This document shows positions 8,268 to 16,059 of a stretch of DNA of 39,406 nucleotides, piece after piece. Source of the DNA: Pseudomonadales bacterium (GTDB taxonomy: Bacteria; Pseudomonadota; Gammaproteobacteria; Pseudomonadales; UBA5518). Each line of letters starts with the position of its first letter. The stretch's first letter is position 1. The stretch lies in contig JAJVIG010000065.1 in assembly GCA_022072145.1 (NCBI GenBank), positions 1 to 39,406 on the forward strand, in the 5' to 3' direction. Under the pieces are notes generated by a model. That model had not been told where the DNA came from. It was given only the letters and a program-made list of their open reading frames with translations, and searched no databases. A program made the position numbers and the translations under genes.

Positions 8268-10805
8268 ATGCCGAAGCATCAGCCCCTTTCTACGTACCGC
8301 GCGTCCGCCATCGCCATCGCCATCGCCACCGCCGCAGGTGCCGGCACTGCGGTTCCGTCTATCGCGCAGGACGGCCAGCGCGCCACCGGACTCGAGGAAA
8401 TCGTCGTGACCGCCCAGCGGCGCGAGGAATCCCTTCAGGACACCCCCATCGCGATCACCGCGTTCACGGCCGACAAACTCGGTGATCTGGGCGTGTTCGA
8501 CGTCTCGCAAGTCGCGGGTTTTGCGCCGAACGTCAACATGATGAAGCAGCCCTCGTCGAACTCGAACATGGGCATCGCGATCCGTGGTATCGGCGTTGGC
8601 GAGACCCATCTCACGGCCGACCCCAAGGTCGGTCTGTACATCGACGGCATCTTCATCAGCAAGACCGTTGGCGCGGTGTTCGACATTGCCGAACTCGAGC
8701 GCATCGAGGTGCTGCGCGGACCGCAAGGCACGCTGTTCGGCCGCAACACCACCGGCGGTGCGATCAACGTGACCACCAGGAAGCCGACCGGCGAACTGGG
8801 CGGCAAGGCGGATACCTCGGTCGGTAATTTCGGCTACCTGCGCTACGGCGGCAGCCTGGACCTGCCGGCGATGGGCGGCTTCGCCGCGAAACTGTCGTTC
8901 AACCACATGGAGACCGATGGCTGGGCGTACAACCATTACACCGGCGTTGCGCAACCACCGCAGACGCCGACCGAGAAGGTCGAGAAGGACCTCGGCTCCG
9001 AGGACAACGACTCGTACCGGATCGCGCTGCGCTGGACACCGCGCGAGGACCTGACCCTCGACTACGCGTTCGACAAGACGGACAACTCGGGCGTGGCCAC
9101 GCCGTTCCAGATCCTGAAGGTGAAGGACTACCTGAACAACGGCTTCACGAAGAACCCGGTCGACTTCCAGATGCTCGGCGGCTCGCTGTACAAGCGCATG
9201 GCGCAGAACGTGAAGAAAAAGAGCCACAGGGAGCAGGACTTCGTGCTCGACGAGATGACCGAGGAGTACCTGAAGATCGAGGGCCGCTCCTTCGTCGCCG
9301 CGTGGGAAGCCACCGACAACGTCACGCTGAAGTACCTGTTCGGCACGCGTGATTCGGAGCACAACAACGGCGCCGACCTCGACGGCGGCACGTACTTCGC
9401 GCGCGACCTGTTCTACGGCGTGTTCGCCGGCAACAACGGCAAGGTGCAGACGCCCGGCTTCCATTCGCGGATCGACGACGGTAGCGTCGAGATGGACTCG
9501 CACGAGTTCCAGATCATCGGCAGCGCCTTCGACGACCGCCTGCACTATACCGGCGGCGTTTTCATGTACGAGGAGGACGTCTACGAGCACAACCCGCAGA
9601 CCTTCTCACTGCCGATCGCGTTCGTCGCAGCGCAGGGCGCGTTCACACCGGGGCTCGGCGCACTGTATGACGCAGCGGGATTCTGCCCTGCCGCGTATTA
9701 CGGTTATCTATGCGTGGGCACGCAGCGGTTGCCTATTCCCGGTGCCGGCGATCCCTACGTGCCGGGCGTGGTCGACTTCGCGTACGGACAGAACACCGAG
9801 TCGCAGGCCATCTACGGGCAGGCCACGTACTCGTTCACCGATCAACTGGACCTGACCTTGGGCCTCCGCTACACCGAGGACGAGAAGAAGGCGTTCCTGT
9901 ACAACCAGAACATGGTCCGTAACATTCCCACTCACTCCCAGACGAACCCCGTCCGCGGCAAGGACGACTGGAACAACGTCAGCTACCTTGCGAACCTGAA
10001 CTACGCGTTCACCGACGGCATCAGCGCTTACGTAACCTACACCACCGGCTATAACGGTGGGGGCTTCAATACCCGTGCCGCCACGCAGGCCACGTTCCAG
10101 GTGCCCTACGACGAAGAGGAAGTCGAATCGTTCGAGCTCGGACTGAAGTCGGAATTGTTCGACAACCGCATGCGCGTCAACTTCGCGATGTTTCATTACG
10201 ATTACAGCGACATTCAGATAAACCAGTTCCAAGCAGGATCCGGCGGTGCGTCCGCCCACACCGTCAACGCCGGCGCAGCCACGATGGAGGGCATCGAGTT
10301 CGACATGGTCGCGGTGCCGGTCGATGGCCTGACTATCGATCTCACCTACGGCTACCTCGATGCGCGGTTCGACAAGTTCATGGACCGCAACCCGGTCACC
10401 GACCAGATCAATGACATCTCAGGCACGGCCACCATGAAGTACGCTCCTGAGAACACCGCCTCACTCGGCGTGCAGTACGACTTCGAACCGTTCAGCTTCG
10501 GCGCGCTGTCGGCCCGGCTCGACGTCAACTACAGGGATTCCGTCGTTTTTCACACTCACCAGAACCAATGGGATTCGGCGAACGACCGTACGCTGGTCAA
10601 TGGTCGCCTCAGCCTGAACGACATAAAGCTCGGCAGCGGCAGCGGCAGCGACAAGGGCAGCCTGCGGGTCTCGCTATGGGGCAAGAACCTGACCGACGAG
10701 GAGTACATAAACTGGGGGATCGATTTCGGCTCTATCGGCTTTGCCGGTGCAACCTATGGCGAACCGCGCACTTATGGTCTGGATGTTATCTACACCTACG
10801 AATGA
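8268..10805 (+). CDS. TonB-dependent receptor (OAR-type), receptor 1
   Basis: 845-residue outer-membrane active-uptake channel. A signal peptide is followed by a TonB-box-like segment, EEIVVTAQRREESLQDTP, the start of the plug domain (about 42-170, including IAELERIEVLRGPQGTLFGRN and the GGAINVTTRKP end). The rest is a 22-strand barrel with repeated aromatic strands, ending LWGKNLTDEEYINWGIDF and YGLDVIYTYE. This clade is abundant in oligotrophs that use lipids, terpenoids, aromatics or plant compounds rather than siderophores. An external loop near residue 470 carries two cysteines (FCPAAYYGYLC). The last residue is Glu, not the usual terminal aromatic. The ATG lies after GAGGTGACACATCC. Downstream hydrolase, dehydrogenase and AraC genes on the same strand suggest import coupled to catabolism; the ligand is unknown. 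Confidence 0.93.
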   Translation: MPKHQPLSTYRASAIAIAIATAAGAGTAVPSIAQDGQRATGLEEIVVTAQRREESLQDTPIAITAFTADKLGDLGVFDVSQVAGFAPNVNMMKQPSSNSNMGIAIRGIGVGETHLTADPKVGLYIDGIFISKTVGAVFDIAELERIEVLRGPQGTLFGRNTTGGAINVTTRKPTGELGGKADTSVGNFGYLRYGGSLDLPAMGGFAAKLSFNHMETDGWAYNHYTGVAQPPQTPTEKVEKDLGSEDNDSYRIALRWTPREDLTLDYAFDKTDNSGVATPFQILKVKDYLNNGFTKNPVDFQMLGGSLYKRMAQNVKKKSHREQDFVLDEMTEEYLKIEGRSFVAAWEATDNVTLKYLFGTRDSEHNNGADLDGGTYFARDLFYGVFAGNNGKVQTPGFHSRIDDGSVEMDSHEFQIIGSAFDDRLHYTGGVFMYEEDVYEHNPQTFSLPIAFVAAQGAFTPGLGALYDAAGFCPAAYYGYLCVGTQRLPIPGAGDPYVPGVVDFAYGQNTESQAIYGQATYSFTDQLDLTLGLRYTEDEKKAFLYNQNMVRNIPTHSQTNPVRGKDDWNNVSYLANLNYAFTDGISAYVTYTTGYNGGGFNTRAATQATFQVPYDEEEVESFELGLKSELFDNRMRVNFAMFHYDYSDIQINQFQAGSGGASAHTVNAGAATMEGIEFDMVAVPVDGLTIDLTYGYLDARFDKFMDRNPVTDQINDISGTATMKYAPENTASLGVQYDFEPFSFGALSARLDVNYRDSVVFHTHQNQWDSANDRTLVNGRLSLNDIKLGSGSGSDKGSLRVSLWGKNLTDEEYINWGIDFGSIGFAGATYGEPRTYGLDVIYTYE

Positions 10806-10807
10806 GC

Positions 10808-10854
10808 CCCGATTGTCGGGCCGAACACTCGAAGAGCGGCCGGTTGCTCTTCGA
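10808..10854 (+). promoter_or_regulatory. Two adjacent hairpins between receptor 1 and the hydrolase gene
   Basis: Immediately after the receptor stop codon is CCCGA-TTG-TCGGG (10808-10820), then a perfect 9-bp stem TCGAAGAGC / GCTCTTCGA with an 8-nt loop (10829-10854). No T-run follows, so a full rho-independent terminator is unlikely. Such intergenic stem-loops often stabilise the upstream mRNA or attenuate read-through, which would let the receptor be made in excess of the enzymes. Confidence 0.55.
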
Positions 10855-10881
10855 TACGAGAGCAGGATATCTGGAGGTCGA

Positions 10882-11829
10882 ATGATCGAGGCACTATCGC
10901 ACGGCATCACATGCATCGATACCGGTTATTACCGCCCGGGGTTGGCAGCGTGTTACCTCGTGGCCGACGCTGGCGAGGTGGCTGTGATCGAGACCGGCAC
11001 CGTGCCGACACTACCGACGCTGCTCGCGGCGCTGGAATGCGTGTCGGTGAAGCCCGAGCAGGTACGCTGGATCATGCCCACCCATGTGCACCTCGACCAT
11101 GCCGGCGGTGCCGGAGCACTGCTCGCGCGCTGCCCGAACGCAACGCTCGTCGTGCATCCGCAGGGTGCGCGTCACCTGATCGATCCGTCCCGACTGATCG
11201 CCGGTGCCACGGCGGTCTATGGCGAAAAGGGTATGCGCAAGATGTACGGTGAGATTCTGGCATCCCCTCCCGAACGTGTGCGTGAGGCGCTCGACGGCAG
11301 CCGCTGGCAGCTCGGCAGACGCGATCTGTTGACGCGCGACACGCCAGGTCACGCGAACCACCATTACTGCATCTGGGATGAGGCAAGCCGGGGCTGGTTC
11401 ACCGGCGACACTTTCGGCAATGGTTTCCGCGAGCTGTATTGCAGGGACGAACCATTCCTGATTCCCAGTACTACACCGGTGCAGCTCGACTTTACGGCAC
11501 TGCTCGCCTCGATCGATCTGCTGGTGGCGGCTGCGCCGCGCTATTACTACCTGACCCACTTCGGGCGCATCGAGGCAAGCGAGGTACATGCACACTCACT
11601 CAAGAGCCAGTTGCGCGAATATATGCGTTTCACGATTGAAAGCGACCCCGGCCAGGACCGTCCGCAACGTCTCGCGCAAACGCTGTTCATGTACACGGCA
11701 GGGTTGTTGCGCGCGGCGGGCTGTTCGCTTGGCGAGACCGAGCTGCGTGATCTGCTCATAATGGAGATGAGCCTGAACGCACAGGGAGCGCTGGTGTGGC
11801 TCGAACGGCAGAAGGCAGCGTCCGCCTGA
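10882..11829 (+). CDS. Metallo-beta-lactamase-fold hydrolase
   Basis: 315-residue MBL-fold metallohydrolase, cytoplasmic (no signal peptide). The metal-binding motif THVHLDHAGG places His68, His70, Asp72 and His73 in the classic HxHxDH arrangement. Further ligands are the His of DTPGHANHH, the Asp of WFTGDTFG and the His of YYLTHFGR, so a complete di-metal site is present. A helical C-terminal region (about 230-315) extends beyond the core fold. Family members hydrolyse esters, lactones, thioesters or other bonds; this one is not assignable. The start was chosen at the ATG after CTGGAGGTCGA, an excellent ribosome site. It lies 76 bp after receptor 1 (past two hairpins) and 23 bp before the SDR gene, fitting a receptor-hydrolase-dehydrogenase operon. 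Confidence 0.9.
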   Translation: MIEALSHGITCIDTGYYRPGLAACYLVADAGEVAVIETGTVPTLPTLLAALECVSVKPEQVRWIMPTHVHLDHAGGAGALLARCPNATLVVHPQGARHLIDPSRLIAGATAVYGEKGMRKMYGEILASPPERVREALDGSRWQLGRRDLLTRDTPGHANHHYCIWDEASRGWFTGDTFGNGFRELYCRDEPFLIPSTTPVQLDFTALLASIDLLVAAAPRYYYLTHFGRIEASEVHAHSLKSQLREYMRFTIESDPGQDRPQRLAQTLFMYTAGLLRAAGCSLGETELRDLLIMEMSLNAQGALVWLERQKAASA

Positions 11830-11852
11830 AGATCGGATTGGAGGAGCAACGC

Positions 11853-12611
11853 ATGAGTCGACGAGTGTTGGTGACGGCTGGTGCGTCCGGTATCGGACGC
11901 GAGATCGTGAAGGAATTCGTTGCCACCGGAGCGAAGGTGTTCATCTGCGACATCGACCAGGACGCAATCGATGTACTGTCGAGGGAGCTTGCGGGCGTCG
12001 GGACGATGCGCTGTGATGTTTCGAAACGCGACCAGAACGAATCTATGGTCGAGGCTGCCCTGCAATGGCTTGGTGGCATCGATGTGCTGGTAAACAATGC
12101 GGGTATTGCCGGACCGATGGTACCGGTGGAGGAATTCCCGCCCGAGGAGTGGGATCGCGTCGTACAGGTCAATCTCACGGCGGCATTCGATATCACACGA
12201 CGGTCGATTCCCGCGCTGAAGGCTTCACCTGCCGGTGTCGTCATCGTGATCTCCTCTGCTGCGGGACGCTTCGGGTATCCGAACCGCATTGCATACGCAG
12301 CGACGAAATGGGGGCTGATCGGGTTCACGAAAACACTGGCTATGGAACTTGGTGCCTTCGGGATCCGCTGCAACGCGATCCTGCCCGGAGCCGTCGAAGG
12401 GAAGCGTGTCGAGAGTGTCATCGAAAAGCAGGCGAACTTGCAGGGCCGAAGTATCGACGAAGTGCGTGCTGAATCGATGCGCAACCAGTCGCTGAAGCGG
12501 CGTGTAGATCCGAAAGATATCGCGGCACTCGCGGTGTTCTTGTCCTCCAGTGCAGGGAGGTCGATCTCGGGGCAGGCGCTGGCGATCGACAACGATATCC
12601 AGAGACTGTAG
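11853..12611 (+). CDS. Short-chain dehydrogenase/reductase (classical SDR)
   Basis: 252-residue classical SDR, oxidising or reducing a hydroxyl/keto group. The dinucleotide motif is TAGASGIG (8-15), NNAG is at 81-84, and the catalytic residues are Ser134/135, Tyr148 and Lys152 (YAATK). Asp33 at the end of beta-2 (ICDID) suggests NAD(H) rather than NADP(H). The substrate loop after LPGAVEGKR is longer than minimal. The C-terminus IDNDIQRL resembles the usual GG...DGG-type end but is divergent. The start was set by GATTGGAGGAGCAACGC before the ATG. It is 23 bp after the MBL hydrolase gene, so the two are probably co-translated; a plausible logic is hydrolysis to an alcohol followed by oxidation. 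Confidence 0.92.
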   Translation: MSRRVLVTAGASGIGREIVKEFVATGAKVFICDIDQDAIDVLSRELAGVGTMRCDVSKRDQNESMVEAALQWLGGIDVLVNNAGIAGPMVPVEEFPPEEWDRVVQVNLTAAFDITRRSIPALKASPAGVVIVISSAAGRFGYPNRIAYAATKWGLIGFTKTLAMELGAFGIRCNAILPGAVEGKRVESVIEKQANLQGRSIDEVRAESMRNQSLKRRVDPKDIAALAVFLSSSAGRSISGQALAIDNDIQRL

Positions 12612-12744
12612 GCTCCCTCGGCGAAGTTCGTGGGTAGAGCCCGGTTCGGCTAAGGCACCGGGGGCGCGATGCAGTGCGGCTTCCTGCTCATGGTACGTCC
12701 GGAAGCAGAAGGGTATCGAAGCATCGGACACTGGCGGGGGGCTC

Positions 12745-13803
12745 GTGGTTGCAATTAGCTATGTGGCGTGGCTCGGGGATTTCCTGCGTGGTCATGGCGT
12801 CGCCACAACGGATTTGCTTGTCGACACAGGGATTGCGGAGGCTGATCTGTCCGATCCCACAGCGAGCATAGACGACACGCAGTACATCGCCTTGCTGCGC
12901 AAAGCACGCGCGCTTTGCGCAGTGCCGGAGCTGGGTCTGGAAATCGGTGTCCAACGACATTTTTCGGTACTGGACCGCTTCGGGTTCGCCCTGACGTGTT
13001 GCGAGAACTTCGGCGAAGCACTGAGCGTGGGCTGTGAATTACAGGCTGCAGCATTGCGTTTTTCGGGGGGGCAGTTGTGCGTCGAGTCGCACGTGGATGG
13101 CAACTCCGCCGTGATCCGCATCAAGGCGGCCCCCGAGCTCGGCGATCTGCGCACGTTCGTGGTCGAAGACATGCTTGGAAATATCCTGGCTTCTACACAT
13201 TGGGTGACCGGGCACCGTCTTCCGGTGCGCGAGGTGCGCTGTGCATACCGTGCGCCCGCGCATGCGGACGCCTATGGACGTTATTTCGACTGTTCCGTGC
13301 GTTTCGGGACCCCGGGTAACGAAGTACGTTTCGATGCTGGATTCCTCGCTACGGCATTACCGTTCGCCAGCCGTAATGCCGCAACGATGTACCGTACCCA
13401 CTGCCGTACGCTGGTCGGCCAGGCGACCCCCGATGCGCTAGTCGAGGAGATTCGCGCACGTATCGTCGGAACGCGCGGCGCCCGGCTGTCGTTGGATGGC
13501 TGTGCGGCCAAGCTCGGATTGAGTGCTCGTACGCTCAGGCGACGGTTGAGCGCACGCGGGCTCTCCTACCAGATGATCGTCGACAGGACGCGCGCCGAGC
13601 AGGCGAGCCGAGAGCTGCGATCGACTCGCCGGTCGATCGATGCCATTGCCGACGAGCTCGGTTTCAGCGAACCGACCAGCTTCGCGCGTGCATTTAGGCG
13701 CTGGACCGGGATGTCTCCGCGCTCTTTTCGTCTGGCCGGCGTGCTCCCGTGTTGTCGCGAGAGGGAGGAACCGGACGCGCATGTACGCCGACGAAGGGTG
13801 TAA
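12745..13803 (+). CDS. AraC-family transcriptional regulator with arabinose-binding-like N-domain (OruR/ArgR type)
   Basis: About 352 residues. The N-terminal sensor domain (about 10-205) matches the architecture of the OruR-like group (YVAWLGDFLRGHG, then DDTQYIALLRKARAL). The C-terminal double helix-turn-helix (about 240-335) contains LGLSARTLRRRLSARGLSYQ and the AraC signature region IADELGFSEPTSFARAFRRW. No ATG is well placed; I chose GTG at 12745, preceded by a G-rich stretch, but TTG or GTG codons nearby are possible. The frame is open further upstream, with non-family-like Arg/Ser-rich sequence. It is encoded in the same direction after the SDR gene (133-bp gap), and probably senses the compound imported by receptor 1. 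Confidence 0.88.
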   Translation: MVAISYVAWLGDFLRGHGVATTDLLVDTGIAEADLSDPTASIDDTQYIALLRKARALCAVPELGLEIGVQRHFSVLDRFGFALTCCENFGEALSVGCELQAAALRFSGGQLCVESHVDGNSAVIRIKAAPELGDLRTFVVEDMLGNILASTHWVTGHRLPVREVRCAYRAPAHADAYGRYFDCSVRFGTPGNEVRFDAGFLATALPFASRNAATMYRTHCRTLVGQATPDALVEEIRARIVGTRGARLSLDGCAAKLGLSARTLRRRLSARGLSYQMIVDRTRAEQASRELRSTRRSIDAIADELGFSEPTSFARAFRRWTGMSPRSFRLAGVLPCCREREEPDAHVRRRRV

Positions 13804-13838
13804 CTGCTTACGGTCGGGCGTGCGATTGCGCAGTCTTG

Positions 13839-13855
13839 CCGGGCACCAAGCCCGG
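13839..13855. terminator. Weak terminator-like hairpin after the AraC-type gene
   Basis: CCGGGC-ACCAA-GCCCGG forms a 6-bp GC stem 36 bp after the AraC-type stop codon. There is no U-tract on either strand, so its termination strength is doubtful. Confidence 0.3.
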
Positions 13856-13975
13856 AGTCTCCGATGCCCCTCGTCCTGATCGTCGACGACGGTGAGCGGG
13901 CTTTTATCCCCACATTCCCCTGACCGGTAGCCGCCGCCGAGAATCGCACTCCGATATCCATGTCGGAGTAGCGCG

Positions 13976-14335
13976 ATGACCCGTACCGACCGCGCCCGCT
14001 TCTGGGCGAAGCACCTCTCCCGCCAGCGCCGTGGCCTGCTCTCGCGCACGGAGTACTGTGCCAAGCACGGCCTGTCTCTGTCGAGCTTCGGCTACTGGAG
14101 CCGCAAGCGGGTAATGCCGGGCGCCGGAGCGACGCTGCCGGGCCCGTTCGCGCCGCGCCTGGTGCCTGTGGAACTGCGTGCCGAGGATGCGGCGGCGCCG
14201 ATGTGCGGCTTCGGGACCGGCACGAGCGGCATTCAACTGCATGCCGGCGCGGTGCGTATCGATCTCTCGGTCGGCTTCGATGTGCCGACACTGCGCCGCA
14301 CCCTGGAGGCGCGGTCGCAAGGACCTGCCCGATAG
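13976..14335 (+). CDS. tnpA: IS66-family accessory protein TnpA-like
   Basis: 119 residues resembling the first ORF of IS66 elements. An N-terminal helix-turn-helix region (RARFWAKHLSRQRRGLLSR, then EYCAKHGLSLSSFGYWSRKR, about 5-45) matches the usual pattern EFCRERGLS..SFYRWR. A linker follows, then a C-terminal part with VRIDLSVGFDVPTLRRTLEA (about 92-111), matching the common ending in these proteins. The ATG is preceded by GGAGTAGCGCG. The reading frame is intact, but the expected partner tnpB is missing and tnpC survives only as fragments, so this is probably a leftover of a dead element. Confidence 0.7.
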   Translation: MTRTDRARFWAKHLSRQRRGLLSRTEYCAKHGLSLSSFGYWSRKRVMPGAGATLPGPFAPRLVPVELRAEDAAAPMCGFGTGTSGIQLHAGAVRIDLSVGFDVPTLRRTLEARSQGPAR

Positions 14336-14562
14336 CCTCCCGAGCGAGCGCACCGAGTACACGCTGCCCATCGAGGAGCAGATCGCATCGAACACGCGCG
14401 CCATGTCTACGGCTGCCGCCAGTGCGAGCGCAGCGCCGAACAGCGCGCTCTCGCGAACGCTTCAGCCGAGGTAACCGGCACCCATCATCGAGGCAGCCAG
14501 GCGCGGGTGGACAGCCCGTGGACCACATCCCTGTTGTCCACCGCCTGCCCGCCCGCTGGTGA
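14322..14562 (+). pseudogene. tnpC: Degenerate IS66 TnpC transposase fragments
   Basis: Three short TnpC-like stretches follow one another in different frames. They are LPSERTEYTLPIEEQ (about 14328-14384), like the pre-zinc segment; HVYGCRQCE (14402-14428), like the zinc-binding HxKYxCxxCE segment; and VDHIPVVHRLPAR (14518-14556), like the YVDHLPLYR motif further along. Their order matches intact TnpC, but the intervening sequence is shortened and frameshifted. The DDE catalytic region is absent. Confidence 0.55.
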
Positions 14563-14671
14563 GGTCTCGAGGTACCTGACGAACGAAACCAACAGCGCCG
14601 GCCTCCATGGCCAGCACTAACCTGCAGATGATGAAATCGCCAGATTTACGCGGATTTGGACCGCCATCGAC

Positions 14672-15067
14672 ATGGCCTGGTTCCTGATCTCCTGGTTCCT
14701 GCTCGACAGCATGCTGGGCAGCGCCGCACCGGCCTACTCACAGACGCTGTGGGGCGATCTGCTAGTCAGCCTGAGCCCGACGCAGCTGATGTCCTATCTC
14801 GCGGCCGGCGGCATACTCGCCGCGATCGTCTTTTCGCTGTCGGTGGTATCGGTGCCGATGATGATCGACGCCGGTGCGGATGCACGCACCGCAATGGCGA
14901 CCAGCCTGCGCGTGACCCTGCGCGATCCGCCCGCGATGATCACGTGGGCGGCGCTGATCGTGGTGCTGGTCGCCGTGGGCTTCGCGTCGCTGCTGATCGG
15001 GATGATCGTCGTGTTCCCGCTGCTCAGCCATGCGACCTGGCACGCCTATCGCGACCTGGTGCGCTGA
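14672..15067 (+). pseudogene. DUF2189 membrane protein, N-terminally truncated
   Basis: The 131-residue open frame matches the C-terminal half of DUF2189 integral membrane proteins, normally about 260 residues. Membrane segments are AWFLISWFLLDSML, LMSYLAAGGILAAIVFSLSVVSVPMMIDAG, and ITWAALIVVLVAVGFASLLIGMIVVFPLL. It ends with the family-typical SHATWHAYRDLV. Reading upstream in the same frame continues with plausible family sequence (PADDEIARFTRIWTAID) until a TAA near 14621. The N-terminal half is therefore gone, and its place is taken by the IS66 remnant. No good ribosome site precedes the internal ATG. It could produce a fragment, but I treat it as broken. Confidence 0.65.
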
Positions 15068-15080
15068 GCGCGCGGTGACT

Positions 15081-15314
15081 TCAATCCCGCAGGCGGGCGT
15101 CGAGCATATCGACGATCTCCGCCCAGTCGGCGTCGTCGGCGAGCTGCTCGCGCAGAAACGCGGCCTGCGTCGTGCTCCAGAACGGAGCGGCGTCCAGTGC
15201 CACGTCGCGTGCGAGCGGGCGGTGGGTGGAGATGAATGCCTCCATGCCCGCCTCGTCGTCGGGCAGCCCGAGCTGGCGGAACAACTCGCTCAACGCGTGA
15301 ACGGGACTTTCCAT
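15081..15314 (-). CDS. DUF2789 family protein
   Basis: 77-residue small cytosolic protein matching DUF2789: MESPVHALSELFRQLGLPDD, then ISTHRPLARDVALDAAPFWS, then AAFLREQLADDADWAEIVDMLDARL. The family is widespread in Gammaproteobacteria and its function is unknown. The length equals the family norm if translation starts at the ATG at 15314, which has GAGGAGGAATCCGCG in front; the upstream in-frame extension is not family-like. It is the only apparently intact gene inside the decayed stretch. A perfect 16-bp palindrome lies 48 bp upstream. Confidence 0.8.
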   Translation of the reverse strand: MESPVHALSELFRQLGLPDDEAGMEAFISTHRPLARDVALDAAPFWSTTQAAFLREQLADDADWAEIVDMLDARLRD

Positions 15315-15347
15315 CGCGGATTCCTCCTCGAAGGACTGCGCGCCGGT

Positions 15348-15378
15348 TTGCGCGGACCCGGTCGGGAGTATACTCCCG
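15348..15378. promoter_or_regulatory. Perfect 16-bp palindrome overlapping a promoter-like -10
   Basis: CGGGAGTATACTCCCG (15363-15378) is a perfect inverted repeat lying between the divergent DUF2789 gene and the BNR-type pseudogene. On the plus strand its centre, TATACT (15369-15374), is a good -10, with TTGCGC (15348-15353) as a -35 at 15-bp spacing. By symmetry TATACT also reads on the minus strand towards DUF2789. The arrangement fits an operator shared by two divergent promoters. Confidence 0.5.
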
Positions 15379-15400
15379 CGAAACACGAACGACTCCCGCC

Positions 15401-15636
15401 ATGAGCGCCACGACCATGAGCCGGGTGCGTCTGCTGGTCGGTACGCGCAAGGGCGCGTTCATCCTGAGTGCCGACGCGGAGCGCAAGCGCTGGCGCATCG
15501 ACGGGCCGCAGTGGATGCACGGCGCCGGCGGCATGTGCCCGCACTCCGAGCAGATCCCGGATCCCGCGGCCGAGGTCGGGCACTGCGTGCACCGCACCGC
15601 TCGCGCCCCGAGGTGCTGTACATGCAATTGAACCAG
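15401..15636 (+). pseudogene. BNR/sialidase-like repeat protein, remnant with internal deletions
   Basis: Starts with an intact N-terminus typical of a common bacterial BNR-repeat (exo-alpha-sialidase-like) protein: SRVRLLVGTRKGAFILSADA. After RWRIDGP it jumps to a segment that in relatives lies well inside the protein (QWMHGAGGMC). It jumps again to IPDPAAEVGHCVH, and after a frameshift continues as RPEVLYMQLNQ (15604-15636). The blocks keep the order expected from full-length relatives (about 350 residues) while large blocks between them are missing. The remnant then abuts HipA-like sequence on the other strand. The comparison is from memory of the family. Confidence 0.6.
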
Positions 15637-15782
15637 GCCGGATTGGCCAGCCAGGCCTCGTCGCAGGCGACGGCGCAGTACTCGCGCCGGCCTTGCCGGG
15701 CATAGACGAGCGAACCGACCGGCAGGCCCGCCTTGCCGATGCAAAGCTGGACGTGCTGGCGAATCGGTGCGACGGCGACCAT
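15628..15782 (-). pseudogene. hipA: HipA-family toxin N-terminal fragment
   Basis: About 50 residues from an ATG at 15782 resemble the start of HipA-type serine/threonine kinase toxins: LPVGSLVYARQGRREY, then CDEAWLANPAWF, matching the family pattern of PVG.L.....GRE...F.YD..WL..P..F. The similarity stops at about 15628, where sequence matching the BNR remnant begins on the opposite strand. The kinase domain is absent. It lies directly downstream of a HipB-like fragment on the same strand, the normal hipBA order. Confidence 0.55.
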
Positions 15783-16012
15783 CGAAGCGCTCCCGAGGTG
15801 CCACCGGGCTTGCTGCGCATGCGCTTGGGCAGACGCTCGTCCATCAGCGTCAGGCCGATCTCATCGTTCGGTGTGTTCAGCAGATGCTCCAGCGCGTGGA
15901 TCTCGCCGAAGACGTGCAGCGCGCGGGCAAAGAAGTGTATCGGCACGCGTACGTCGCCTCTCTCCATGCGGCGCACGGTGGACAGGGACGCGCCCATGCG
16001 CTCGGCCAGCAT
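15783..16012 (-). pseudogene. hipB: HipB/Xre-type antitoxin fragment (N-terminus missing)
   Basis: The reading frame opens right after a stop (TAG AAC TCA ATG) with LAERMGASLSTVRRMERGD, the second half of an Xre helix-turn-helix. It continues through HFFARALHVFGEIHALEHLL and LMDERLPKRMRSKPGG, typical of the antitoxins that precede HipA toxins. The first helices of the DNA-binding domain are missing, and the normal stop is lost because the frame stays open through the hipA fragment. An out-of-frame ATG for hipA sits at its end. Confidence 0.55.
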
Positions 16013-16059
16013 TGAGTTCTATCAGGACAGTTATGGCGCGATAGTCGGAATTTCACAGT

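Larger units (their letters stand above)
13892..14562 (+). mobile_element. IS66-family insertion sequence remnant
   Basis: An eroded IS66-type element. It holds a tnpA-like gene (13976-14335), no tnpB, and three short stretches resembling the TnpC transposase in different frames (14322-14562). The sequence from 13892 (GTGAGCGGGC, then a TTTTATCCCC stretch) may be the left end, because IS66 termini often begin GTAAGCG-like; this is from memory. No matching right inverted repeat was found. The element is evidently non-functional. Confidence 0.6.
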
